Positions 1-7,908 of a DNA stretch of 64,000 bases are shown piece after piece; the stretch's first letter is position 1, and each line of letters begins with the position of its first letter. A program made the translations under genes and the position numbers. Source of the DNA: an uncultured Pseudodesulfovibrio sp. (lineage in GTDB: Bacteria; Desulfobacterota; Desulfovibrionia; Desulfovibrionales; Desulfovibrionaceae). Location of the stretch: assembly GCF_963675635.1 (NCBI RefSeq), contig NZ_OY776488.1:2376001-2440000 (forward strand), read 5' to 3'. A model generated the notes under the pieces. It saw only the letters and a program-made list of their open reading frames with translations, made no database searches and was not told the DNA's origin.

Positions 1-212
1 ATCTGGGCCATCTCGATACCACTGGCTCCGCCCGGCAGATCAATGCCCAAAAAAAACACGCCGTACGGGATGGCTTCGAGCATTTCCATGGCCTCAAAAG
101 CGGTCACAGCCTCGCCCAGAACCTGAATGAAAGGGACCTCACCCAGGACATCTCGCAGGGCTGCGCGGATTTCCGGGTCGGGGTGGATGAGGAGAGTTTT
201 CAGCTTGGGCAT
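1..212 (-). CDS. Response regulator receiver domain, LytTR-like (partial, cut by window edge)
   Basis: Seventy codons of the N-terminus are visible; the rest lies outside the window. The sequence follows the receiver-domain pattern: a first beta strand near residues 5-9, a helix with the alternating pattern of LytTR-type regulators, then FFLGIDLPGG at residues 53-62 where most receivers read LDIxLPG. The phosphoacceptor aspartate position is therefore occupied by Gly56, and the acidic pocket is reduced to His-Pro-Asp at residues 10-12. This suggests an atypical receiver, possibly not phosphorylated. The output domain cannot be seen. No strong ribosome binding site precedes the ATG. Its upstream flank is the non-coding repeat at 351-1012. 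Confidence 0.7.
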   Translation of the reverse strand, partial: MPKLKTLLIHPDPEIRAALRDVLGEVPFIQVLGEAVTAFEAMEMLEAIPYGVFFLGIDLPGGASGIEMAQ

Positions 213-350
213 GAGATGTCATCGGCCTTTGTTGCAATGAATGAGGATTGGTGATTCACAGATAGCAGTACCCATAAATGTGTTGTTTCGCAAGGTTGAG
301 ATGCTCACTTTGAACAGTGAATGTGTAGACGCCGGGGTTCACCTCCAGGG

Positions 351-1012
351 GGAGAATGCCGCCTTCGGCGAGAGTCATTGTTGGGTGCTGGAGCACCCAA
401 GGCATTCCATGCCCTCCCGGTGGGGGCCGTTTTTTTGTTGGGGCAAAAAAAGGGCCGAAAAAAAGCCCCTTTCGAACTTGGCCGCCTTGTGATCGACGGT
501 AAGAAGCTGATCACCACGCGCAGCTTTCGGAATCGCGTTCTTCCGCTCCGCTCCAGTGCAATTCCGAACAAGACGCTGCCACTGCGCGCTGTCAGCTTCT
601 AAGCCTTCCGATCAAGGGCTAAGTCCGGTCTTCGTCTGGGAGGGAGGAAGAGCTCGTCTTCGAAGGAAGAGCGGTGTTGGGAGGGCTAAAGCCTCCCAAA
701 GCCCTTTATGGTTATCGAAGAGCCAAAAATAAAAAACTTCCACCTACACCAAACAGCATCTTACAACGACGATCAATTGATACCAGACCTTAGAGCCTGT
801 CCCGCGCGGCGTAGCGTGGCCCGACCGCAGTCTGTTTCAACAGACAAATCTGTCGGGCAGTGAAGCCGCGTACAGGCTCTTGGGTCCGGTATCAGGCTCA
901 CAGTCCAAAAGGCGCTTTTTGCCTCCTTTTTGCCGCCCAGCAAAAAGCAGGTCGCCGTCAAGGCGAAACCTTTGCAACAATATCGTTTGCATCTCCACTG
1001 CGAATGCACGCA
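351..1012 (+). repeat. Long structured non-coding dispersed repeat, copy 1 (inverted relative to 46889-47535)
   Basis: This stretch matches the reverse complement of 46889-47535 along its whole length, by eye at roughly four bases in five and much higher in some blocks. It has no convincing gene: short open frames in both strands are not kept in phase between the copies. It is rich in inverted repeats, for example a perfect 9-bp-arm hairpin around TTGGGTGCT/AGCACCCAA near 389-408 and a nested multi-helix arm at 792-880. It fills the gap between the divergent response regulator and TAXI receptor genes. No transposase is associated with it. It could be a non-autonomous mobile element, a structured RNA gene or a nucleoid or recombination site; I do not recognise the family. 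Confidence 0.8.
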
Positions 1013-1097
1013 ATCTAAAGTGAAAAATAAAAATCTTCACCCTCACAGTTCAAAGCACCTTGTCTCCCTCTCATGAATTCTTTACATTCATTCAATC

Positions 1098-2444
1098 ATG
1101 AAAAATCCATACCTTGCCAAATTCATAAAGATGTTGAAGTCCCACCTGCTCATGTCGGTCATTATCTATGGGCTGGCCGCAGGCGTTCTGGCCGGCGCCC
1201 TCTGGTTCGCCTTCCAATTCGTGGACCCGCTGCCGCCGAACAAGGTAACCATCGTGTCTGGGGGTGAAGGCGGCGCATACGACGAATACGCCAAGCAATA
1301 CGCAGCGTTCTTCGCCAAACACGGCTTTGAACTCGAGATTATCCAGACCAATGGATCCATGGACAATCTGGCCCGCATCAGCAACCCGGAAGTCGATGTG
1401 CAGGCCGCACTCATGCAGGGCGGCATCGCCACACCAGAGGAACATCCTACCCTGCAAAGTCTGGGCAGTCTCTATTATGAGCCGGTCTGGCTGTTTCACA
1501 AGAAACGCCTCAAAATGAAAACACTGGCGGACCTCAAGGGTCGTACCATTGCTATGGGTTCCAAAGGAAGCGGCACCCATCATCTGGTATCAACCCTACT
1601 CGCTGAAAATGAAGTCACTCCTGAAGAAGCAAAGCTGGTGGAAGCCGGGGCTGCCACGGCCATTCCCATGCTGATGAACGGGGAAATAGACGCACTGGTG
1701 ACCATTGCCGGAATCAACTCGCAGGGTGTGGATTCATTGATCCACGCCACGAAAAAAGTCGAGCTGTACTCTTTTCAACGCGCAGAAACCTATGCCCGGA
1801 CTCACCACTATCTGAAAAAACTGACACTGCCTCAAGGCGGTATCGATCTGGTCAATAACCTGCCGAACAAGGACATCTCCCTGCTCGCCCCCACAGCCAA
1901 CCTGGTGGTGAGGGAAGACCTGCATCCGGCTATCAAATATCTGTTTCTGCTGGCCGCTGACTCGGTCCATTCCAAAGGCGACATGTTTGCACGACCCGAC
2001 GCATTCCCCAATGACGAAGCCGTGCTTTTCCCACTGAGCAGCGAAGCCGTGAACTTCTACAAATCCGGCCCGCCATTCCTGATGCGGTATCTCCCATTCC
2101 AGCTTGCCATCACGGTCGAGCGTTTAAAAATCCTGCTTATCCCGTTGCTGACGTTGCTCTTTCCGCTGTTCAAGATCACGCCGCCAGCCTACCGCTGGCA
2201 GATCAGACGTCGCATCTTCAAGTGGTACAAACACCTCAAGAAGTTGGACATGGAAGCGTATGAAATGAAAAGCACCGAGGACGCAAAAAAAATGCTCGAC
2301 CAACTTGAGCGCATGGACCGCAAGGTACTTGAAACATCGGTTCCACTCTCATACACAGATTACATCTATTCTTTGCGCCTCCATATACGGATGATCGAAG
2401 ACCGGCTGAAAAAGGTCATTGAAGAGGATACAGACGCCTCGTAA
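1098..2444 (+). CDS. TAXI family TRAP transporter solute-binding protein, membrane-anchored
   Basis: A 448-residue protein with an N-terminal membrane segment at about residues 17-40, then a periplasmic ligand-binding fold with the TAXI hallmarks near the start: an SGGEGGAYDEYA stretch at about 54-65 and a string of small residues around GSKGSGTHH near 152-160. A second hydrophobic segment lies at about 335-362, followed by a charged, probably coiled-coil cytosolic tail of about 85 residues. TAXI receptors normally deliver carboxylates or other small solutes to a fused TRAP permease; no permease gene lies next to it, so the partner is unknown. The tail is longer than in simple TAXI receptors. 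The start lacks a clear Shine-Dalgarno sequence. Confidence 0.85.
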   Translation: MKNPYLAKFIKMLKSHLLMSVIIYGLAAGVLAGALWFAFQFVDPLPPNKVTIVSGGEGGAYDEYAKQYAAFFAKHGFELEIIQTNGSMDNLARISNPEVDVQAALMQGGIATPEEHPTLQSLGSLYYEPVWLFHKKRLKMKTLADLKGRTIAMGSKGSGTHHLVSTLLAENEVTPEEAKLVEAGAATAIPMLMNGEIDALVTIAGINSQGVDSLIHATKKVELYSFQRAETYARTHHYLKKLTLPQGGIDLVNNLPNKDISLLAPTANLVVREDLHPAIKYLFLLAADSVHSKGDMFARPDAFPNDEAVLFPLSSEAVNFYKSGPPFLMRYLPFQLAITVERLKILLIPLLTLLFPLFKITPPAYRWQIRRRIFKWYKHLKKLDMEAYEMKSTEDAKKMLDQLERMDRKVLETSVPLSYTDYIYSLRLHIRMIEDRLKKVIEEDTDAS

Positions 2445-2544
2445 AACAGTGCGTCCGACAATCCTGTTCGCATACTGAAAATCTGCATTCCCACTTATTC
2501 ACTCAAAAGGCATGAGCGAAGACATCGGGACACGTTTTTCGCAA

Positions 2545-2583
2545 CAAAAAACCGCCAGACCGAAAATTCGATCTGGCGGTTTC
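2545..2583. terminator. Bidirectional intrinsic terminator between TAXI gene and nfnB
   Basis: The arms AAACCGCCAGA and TCTGGCGGTTT flank an 11-base loop, with A-rich sequence before and T-rich after, so it can work for both converging genes. Confidence 0.85.
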
Positions 2584-2605
2584 ATAATCCGTATCATCCA
2601 ATCGC

Positions 2606-4021
2606 TTACAACAACCTGCTCGCAATGACCTTGGCGGCTCGCCGTCCTGCACCCATGGCCGAAATGACCGTAGCCGCGCCAGTGACAATATCGCCACCGG
2701 CAAACACGTTGGGAATGGAAGTCTCACCAGTTTCGGCATCGGCTTCAATATATCCCCACTTATTCAAGGCAAGATCCGGCGTGGCTTCCAGCAAAACAGG
2801 ATTGGGACGCGTGCCCACGGCAATAATCGCCATGTCGCAGGGCAACTGTTCAGTTGCACCTTCAATGCAAACCGGAGAGCAGCGACCGGAATCGTCCGGC
2901 TCGCCGAGTTCCATCTTCTGAACGGTCATGGCCTTGAGCCTGCCTTGATTATCGCCATGGAAGGAGGCCGGGCCACACAGACAGCGCAGTTTGATGCCCT
3001 CCTCAATGGCGTGTTCGATCTCTTCCCGACGGGCAGGCATTTCATCCTCGGACCGTCGATAGACAATGGACACCTCTTCAGCTCCCATACGAAGCGCTGT
3101 CCGCGCCGCATCCATGGCCACGTTACCAGCACCGAGCACAGCCACACGCCGTGCTTTGTAAGCGGGGGTGTCGTAGTTGGGGAAATCATAGGCGCGTCCA
3201 AGATTGACTCGGGTCAAATATTCGTTTGCCGAGAACACACCCACGAGATTTTCACCCGGAACATTCAGGAAACGCGGCAGCCCGGCTCCCACACCGATGA
3301 AGATGGCGTTGTACCCGTCTTCAAGCAGATCCTGAATAGTGATGGTCTTGCCGCCCACCCAGTTGGTGTGAAAGGTGACGCCGAGCTCACGCAGGCCCTT
3401 CAGTTCACGCCCGACAACGGACTTGGGCAGACGAAATTCCGGGATTCCGTAAATAAGCACACCGCCGGGTTCATGCAGTGCTTCAAACACATCCACCTTG
3501 ATACCGCGTCCGGCAAGATAGCCGGCAACAGTCAAAGAAGATGGTCCCGCACCGATGCAGGCAACCTTCAAATCCTCGCGCTCCAGGGCACACGTAGACA
3601 GATCAGTCACTTCTTCGCAGGCAGACTCGGCAGCATAGGTATCAGCCACATAGCGTTCAAGACGCCCAATGGCGACTGGTTCGTGTTTCTTGCCGAGGAT
3701 ACATTTGCCCTCGCACTGGGTTTCCTGAGGACAGACACGACCACAGACCGCAGGCAGCGAGTTCGTCTTGCGGATGATTTCATATGCACCGCGCAGGTCG
3801 TCATCCACAAGGCGGGCAATAAACCCCTTGATGTCGATGTTGACCGGACAGCCGTCCTGACAAAGCGGCTTCTTGCATTGCAAACACCGATCGGCTTCAA
3901 GGATGGCCTGCTCACGGGAATATCCAAGGGCGACCTCTTTAAAATTCTTGCCGCGCTGAACCGGATCCTGATGGGGCATGGGTGTCCGCGCACGAACCTT
4001 TTTCTTCTTACTTTCCGCCAT
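2606..4021 (-). CDS. nfnB: NADH-dependent ferredoxin:NADP+ oxidoreductase, large subunit (NfnB; GltD-like)
   Basis: A 471-residue flavoprotein of the glutamate synthase small subunit family. N-terminal cysteines in CLQCKKPLCQDGCP (about 45-58) and CGRVCPQETQCEGKC (about 94-108) fit two [4Fe-4S] clusters; GAGPSSL near 158 binds FAD and GAGNVAMDAAR near 298 binds NADP(H). In characterised Nfn enzymes this subunit carries the bifurcating FAD and reduces NADP+ with electrons from NADH and reduced ferredoxin, linking catabolic and biosynthetic redox pools. It is co-transcribed with, and overlaps by 14 bases, the nfnA gene upstream. No large glutamate synthase subunit is nearby, which favours Nfn over GOGAT. 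Older names include sulfide dehydrogenase subunit. Confidence 0.92.
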   Translation of the reverse strand: MAESKKKKVRARTPMPHQDPVQRGKNFKEVALGYSREQAILEADRCLQCKKPLCQDGCPVNIDIKGFIARLVDDDLRGAYEIIRKTNSLPAVCGRVCPQETQCEGKCILGKKHEPVAIGRLERYVADTYAAESACEEVTDLSTCALEREDLKVACIGAGPSSLTVAGYLAGRGIKVDVFEALHEPGGVLIYGIPEFRLPKSVVGRELKGLRELGVTFHTNWVGGKTITIQDLLEDGYNAIFIGVGAGLPRFLNVPGENLVGVFSANEYLTRVNLGRAYDFPNYDTPAYKARRVAVLGAGNVAMDAARTALRMGAEEVSIVYRRSEDEMPARREEIEHAIEEGIKLRCLCGPASFHGDNQGRLKAMTVQKMELGEPDDSGRCSPVCIEGATEQLPCDMAIIAVGTRPNPVLLEATPDLALNKWGYIEADAETGETSIPNVFAGGDIVTGAATVISAMGAGRRAAKVIASRLL

Positions 4022-4859
4022 TGCACTGACACTCCCTGCTAAACAATTCCATGGATTCCCCTTCCTGCTCCTTGAACTGCCACAAACGGGTTTTCAGTTC
4101 AGCGAAATCGACTTCGTGACCGTCAAACTCAGGACCGTCAACACAGGCAAACAAGGTCTTGCCGCCCACGGTGCAGCGACAGGCACCACACATGCCGATG
4201 CCGTCCACCATGATGGAGTTGAGGGACACGGTGGTCTTGGTGCCAAAAGGCTTTGTCACGTTGCAGACCGCCTCCATCATGGGAACCGGGCCGATGGCGA
4301 CAACTTCGGCCACTTCCTCTTCGGTTTCGAGGATGTCCTTCAGCACTTCAGTGACAAATCCCTTGTGCCCTTCACTGCCGTCATCAGTGGCAATACGGAC
4401 CTCGGGACAAAACGAAGAAAGTTCGGAACAAAAGAGCAGCAGGCTCTTGGAACGTGCGCCGATAATGGCAATGACACGATTCCCGGCCTCAACATGCCCC
4501 TTGGCGATATGATGCATGGCCGCAATGCCGGTACCGCCGCCGACGCAGACCACAGTACCGGATTTTTGTATATGTGTGGCCTTGCCGAGCGGGCCGCATA
4601 CGTCCATGAACTCATCACCTTGATTGAGCGTGTTCATCTCGGCCGTAGTTTTTCCGACAACAAGGTAAACAATTGTAATAGTGCCTTTTTCTTTGTCGCA
4701 ATCCGCAATTGTCAGTGGAATACGTTCACCGTGTTCCGTTGTACGAAGCATGACAAAATTGCCGGGTTTGGCTTTTTTTGCGATCTGAGGCGCATCAATA
4801 ACCATCAGGGTGGTCTGGCCCGGAATCAGCTCTTCTTTGACTAGAATCTCGTAACCCAT
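4008..4859 (-). CDS. nfnA: NADH-dependent ferredoxin:NADP+ oxidoreductase, small subunit (NfnA)
   Basis: A ferredoxin-NADP reductase-like protein of about 283 residues. The first 95 residues form the FAD-binding barrel, the middle (around GGGTGIAAMHH) the NAD(H)-binding domain, and the C-terminus has the Cys pattern MCGACRC plus a later Cys in LFACVDG, which holds a [2Fe-2S] cluster. The neighbour nfnB starts within its last codons, so the two are translationally coupled, as expected for a heterodimer. I chose the ATG at 4859 rather than an in-frame GTG 15 bases upstream because the protein then begins MGYEILVKEEL, as family members usually do; the GTG remains possible. Confidence 0.92.
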   Translation of the reverse strand: MGYEILVKEELIPGQTTLMVIDAPQIAKKAKPGNFVMLRTTEHGERIPLTIADCDKEKGTITIVYLVVGKTTAEMNTLNQGDEFMDVCGPLGKATHIQKSGTVVCVGGGTGIAAMHHIAKGHVEAGNRVIAIIGARSKSLLLFCSELSSFCPEVRIATDDGSEGHKGFVTEVLKDILETEEEVAEVVAIGPVPMMEAVCNVTKPFGTKTTVSLNSIMVDGIGMCGACRCTVGGKTLFACVDGPEFDGHEVDFAELKTRLWQFKEQEGESMELFSRECQCNGGK

Positions 4860-5011
4860 CTCATTTTTTCTCACGTGTTAAGGTAGCTCTCTCCCCTCGT
4901 CGGAAAGCGAAATATATTCGGTGACAGGGTCTTTGCTAGTAGCCCCTAATGACCGGGGTTGTCAAAAATCAACTCAATGATTATAGTAATGGCTAGAACG
5001 ACTGACTGAAG

Positions 5012-5128
5012 TTTGCCAACTCCCACGGACGGGAAGCGGAAAACCACGGGTCCCTCTGGATTGAGCGTGACGAAAGTCACAGGGACGGCCGGGCTGCGAT
5101 TGGAATCGCCACGGCCTTTTTTTGTGCG
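5012..5128 (+). promoter_or_regulatory. Structured leader with terminator-like hairpin upstream of the 5166 gene
   Basis: The 306-base gap between the nfnA start and the small gene at 5166 holds strong RNA structure. GTCCCT (5050-5055) pairs with AGGGAC (5081-5086) around a perfect GTGAC-GAAA-GTCAC stem-loop (5067-5080). Directly after it comes a second hairpin ending in seven T. The order (aptamer-like fold, terminator, gene) resembles an attenuator or riboswitch. Parts such as AAAACCACGGGTCC and GGCCGGGCTGC recall the 3' half of cyclic di-GMP-I riboswitches, but the 5' half does not fit, so I do not assign a class. Bases 4875-5011 show nothing I can name beyond promoter space for the divergent genes. 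Confidence 0.5.
5087..5123 (+). terminator. Rho-independent terminator or attenuator before the 5166 gene
   Basis: GGCCG/CGGCC outer arms and GCGATT/AATCGC inner arms form a hairpin followed by TTTTTTT. It lies 43 bases upstream of the next start codon on the same strand, so it probably ends or attenuates a short leader transcript. Confidence 0.7.
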
Positions 5129-5165
5129 CAAGAAAAGGCTGGCAATCGTGTCGTAGGAGACGATC

Positions 5166-5582
5166 GTGCGCATACCAGGCCACGCATCAGAACAGTACCG
5201 CAAGACATCGGACCTCGCTGAAAAGCAACCCGTTAGAAAGCAGGTGCAGCCACAGGCAACGACGAAAACCACGTCCTTCGGTTTTCGCTTGGGCAAGTTC
5301 GGCCTGGACTATCAGCAGCAGGAAACGACTTTCGACCCTTCCCTGTCCCGCGAAGTCCGTGAAAGAAATCAGAAAGCACGAGCATTTGAGGCCGAGGCCG
5401 AAGTTGAAAGTCTTCGAGCCAAGATCGGCACGGACGGCGCACATTATCGCGAACGCCACACCGAAACAGTTTCCACTGAAAGACCGCCCCAAAGTCGCAT
5501 CAAGGCCGCGCTCACAGCGTATGCCAAAAGCTCCGCACAGATTCTTCCCCTGCCCGGCGCCATGCTGGCAAGCGTGATTTAG
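5166..5582 (+). CDS. Hypothetical protein, 138 aa, charged and probably helical
   Basis: I do not recognise this protein. It has no signal peptide or membrane segment. Residues 1-40 are rich in Gln, Lys and Thr; the middle (about 55-100) is strongly charged with heptad-like Glu/Arg spacing; the last 25 residues are more hydrophobic and end in an Ala/Leu/Pro-rich stretch. The GTG start is chosen for the GGAG eight bases upstream. An opposing open frame of 134 codons covers the same bases but lacks a ribosome binding site and looks like a shadow. The gene lies behind a structured leader with a terminator-like hairpin, so its expression may be conditional. Confidence 0.6.
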   Translation: MRIPGHASEQYRKTSDLAEKQPVRKQVQPQATTKTTSFGFRLGKFGLDYQQQETTFDPSLSREVRERNQKARAFEAEAEVESLRAKIGTDGAHYRERHTETVSTERPPQSRIKAALTAYAKSSAQILPLPGAMLASVI

Positions 5583-5627
5583 GCTTTTCATTGCCTTGAG
5601 CGACCCTTTGCCCTAGTCTCGCTCCCC

Positions 5628-7829
5628 ATGTCCTCCCCCACATCTTCGCCACGCGAAATACTTTCCTCCGTCTTCGGATTCACCGAGTTTATCGGGTTGC
5701 AGGAACCGATCATCGACAACGCCATGCGCGGTGGCGATTCATTGGTGCTCATGCCAACAGGCGGTGGCAAATCGCTATGCTACCAGATTCCGGCCATGCT
5801 GCGTGACGGGGTGGGCATCTGCGTATCCCCGCTTATTGCACTCATGCAGGATCAGGTGCAGGGGCTGACCCAGATGGGCGTACGCGCGGCCTGTCTCAAC
5901 TCGTCACTCGACCCGAACACGGCCTATGACATTGAACAAATGCTGGTAAACGGTCAGCTCGACCTGCTGTATGTGGCCCCGGAACGGCTGTGCAGACCAG
6001 ACTTCCTCGACCTGCTTGATCGGTGCAACCCATGCCTGTTTGCTATTGACGAAGCACATTGTGTTTCCCAGTGGGGACACGACTTCCGGCCCGAGTACAT
6101 GCAGCTTTCCGTGATAAAGGAACGATTCCCGAACGTACCGCGTCTGGCCTTGACCGCCACTGCTGATGAGCCGACACAGGCGGATATAATCCGCAATCTG
6201 CAACTGGAGCAGGCGCAGGTTTTCGCCACCGGATTTGATCGTCCAAATATCACGTACACTGTGGTACCCAAAAAAAATGCCACGACCATGCTCAAGCGGT
6301 TCATTGAAGACAATCACCCCAATGATGCGGGTATAGTCTATCGTCTAAGCCGAAAAAAAGTCGATAAGACAGCAGAATTTCTTCAGAAGAACGGCTTTAC
6401 CGCCCTGCCCTACCATGCCGGGATGTCTGCCCGGGACCGCGCCCATAACCAGAATAGGTTTATGCGCGAGGAAGGCGTCATCATGGTGGCCACGGTCGCT
6501 TTCGGCATGGGAGTGGACAAACCCAACGTACGTTTTGTCTGCCACCTTGAGCCACCCAAGTCACTGGAAGCCTACCACCAGGAGACCGGACGCGGAGGTC
6601 GCGACGGATTGCCGGCTTCGGCATGGATGTGTTTCGGCATGCAGGATATCGCCGTACTGCGCTCCATGATCGACTCAGGAGAAGCCGCCGGAACCAGAAA
6701 AATGGTTGAACACGCCAAGCTTGGCTCCCTATTTGCCTTTCTGGAAACCGCTGCCTGCCGACGTCAGGCCCTGCTTGCCTATTTCGGCGAACATATCGAA
6801 CCGTGCGGCAACTGCGACAACTGCCTGAATCCGGTGGACACATGGGACGGGACCGAAGCTGCACAAAAAGCGCTTTCCAATGTTTTTCGCACCGAACAAC
6901 GATTCGGCGTCAACTACCTGTCACAAGTGCTTGTGGGCAAGGAAACAGACCGCATTACACGGTTCGGACATCACCACGTGTCCACCTTCGGCATCGGCAC
7001 GGAACTGAGTCAGGAACAGTGGGTCTCCGTGTATCGCCAACTGTTGGCGAGCGGGCTCGTATCCGTAGACCTCGACAGGTTCAACGCATTGACGCTGAAC
7101 GAACAGTCATGGCCTGTGCTCAAGGGGGAACGGGAAGTCCGATTCCGTACAGATCCTGTCCTGCCCCGCAAGTCCAAGAAGAAAAAGCGTGCGGTCATGG
7201 CTGTGGACATTCTCAACACCTGGGAAGCCGAAGCCTTGTTCGACACATTGCGTGACCTGCGTCTCACTGTTGCCGAAGAACAGGGGGCACCGCCCTACGC
7301 CATCTTCCCGGACAAGACGCTGTTGGAATTCGTGCAGTACCGACCACAGGATCTCGATGAACTCGGTCTCATGTCCGGTGTCGGACAGGTCAAACTTGAT
7401 CGGTTTGGCGAACGGTTCCTGACCGGCCTCAAACAACACGAAGTTGAACATGGTCGTCCGGCCAACATCCCGGAAATACCGGAAGAACGTATTGAACAGC
7501 GCGAGAAAAAAAACGCGAGAAAAAGTGATTTCCCCAACACGGCACAAACGTCTCTTGACCTCTTTCTGAAACTTAATGACATCGACAAAGTGGCAGAAGA
7601 GCGCGGACTCAAACCCACATCCATATGGCGACATCTCATACAGGCCGTGGATTTCGGCAAAATCGATTATCGTACCGTTGTCAATCTGCCTGATGATGAA
7701 TTCGAGAACATCAGACTTTCCATTAAGGCCTTTGAGAAGCAGGGCATCACCTCGCTGACCCCGATATTTGAATCGCTGGACAAACACTATCCGTATGACC
7801 TCCTGAGGCTCATAAGAACCGCGATCTAA
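5628..7829 (+). CDS. recQ: ATP-dependent DNA helicase RecQ
   Basis: A 733-residue superfamily 2 helicase. Walker A is TGGGKS at residues 44-49, the DEAH box lies near 141-144 followed by the RecQ-typical [13 protein letters not shown], and motif [10 protein letters not shown] is near 320. A zinc-binding region with C...CGNCDNC spans about 377-399, then an RQC winged-helix region. An HRDC-like region (about 534-605) and a C-terminal HTH_40-like region (about 645-733, around [19 protein letters not shown]) complete it. RecQ unwinds DNA from the 3' side in recombination repair and fork restart. It is longer than the E. coli protein because of the extra HTH-like end. The ATG has only a weak ribosome binding site. 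Confidence 0.95.
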   Translation: MSSPTSSPREILSSVFGFTEFIGLQEPIIDNAMRGGDSLVLMPTGGGKSLCYQIPAMLRDGVGICVSPLIALMQDQVQGLTQMGVRAACLNSSLDPNTAYDIEQMLVNGQLDLLYVAPERLCRPDFLDLLDRCNPCLFAIDEAHCVSQWGHDFRPEYMQLSVIKERFPNVPRLALTATADEPTQADIIRNLQLEQAQVFATGFDRPNITYTVVPKKNATTMLKRFIEDNHPNDAGIVYRLSRKKVDKTAEFLQKNGFTALPYHAGMSARDRAHNQNRFMREEGVIMVATVAFGMGVDKPNVRFVCHLEPPKSLEAYHQETGRGGRDGLPASAWMCFGMQDIAVLRSMIDSGEAAGTRKMVEHAKLGSLFAFLETAACRRQALLAYFGEHIEPCGNCDNCLNPVDTWDGTEAAQKALSNVFRTEQRFGVNYLSQVLVGKETDRITRFGHHHVSTFGIGTELSQEQWVSVYRQLLASGLVSVDLDRFNALTLNEQSWPVLKGEREVRFRTDPVLPRKSKKKKRAVMAVDILNTWEAEALFDTLRDLRLTVAEEQGAPPYAIFPDKTLLEFVQYRPQDLDELGLMSGVGQVKLDRFGERFLTGLKQHEVEHGRPANIPEIPEERIEQREKKNARKSDFPNTAQTSLDLFLKLNDIDKVAEERGLKPTSIWRHLIQAVDFGKIDYRTVVNLPDDEFENIRLSIKAFEKQGITSLTPIFESLDKHYPYDLLRLIRTAI

Positions 7830-7908
7830 ACGAAATCATTTTCCCCCTTGCCAAAGTCCCTTTCAATGCGCACTATGTGCATCAACCCATTGAGAAGGAT
7901 TATCAACG

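Noticed and set aside
305-602. Short open frames (77-93 codons) inside both repeat copies
   Set aside because: Reading frames are not kept between the copies, differences include frameshifts, and there are no ribosome binding sites.
2945-4844. Long open frames opposite nfnB and nfnA
   Set aside because: Fe-S and nucleotide-binding motifs are all on the minus strand; no start signals for the plus-strand frames.
5012-5128. Cyclic di-GMP-I riboswitch
   Set aside because: Only fragments of the 3' half resemble it; the GGCAAACC and GGGACGCAAAGCC order is missing.
7830-7908. CueR-type promoter before copA
   Set aside because: A TTGCCA-19-CTATGT spacing is suggestive, but the inverted repeat needed for MerR-family binding is not there.
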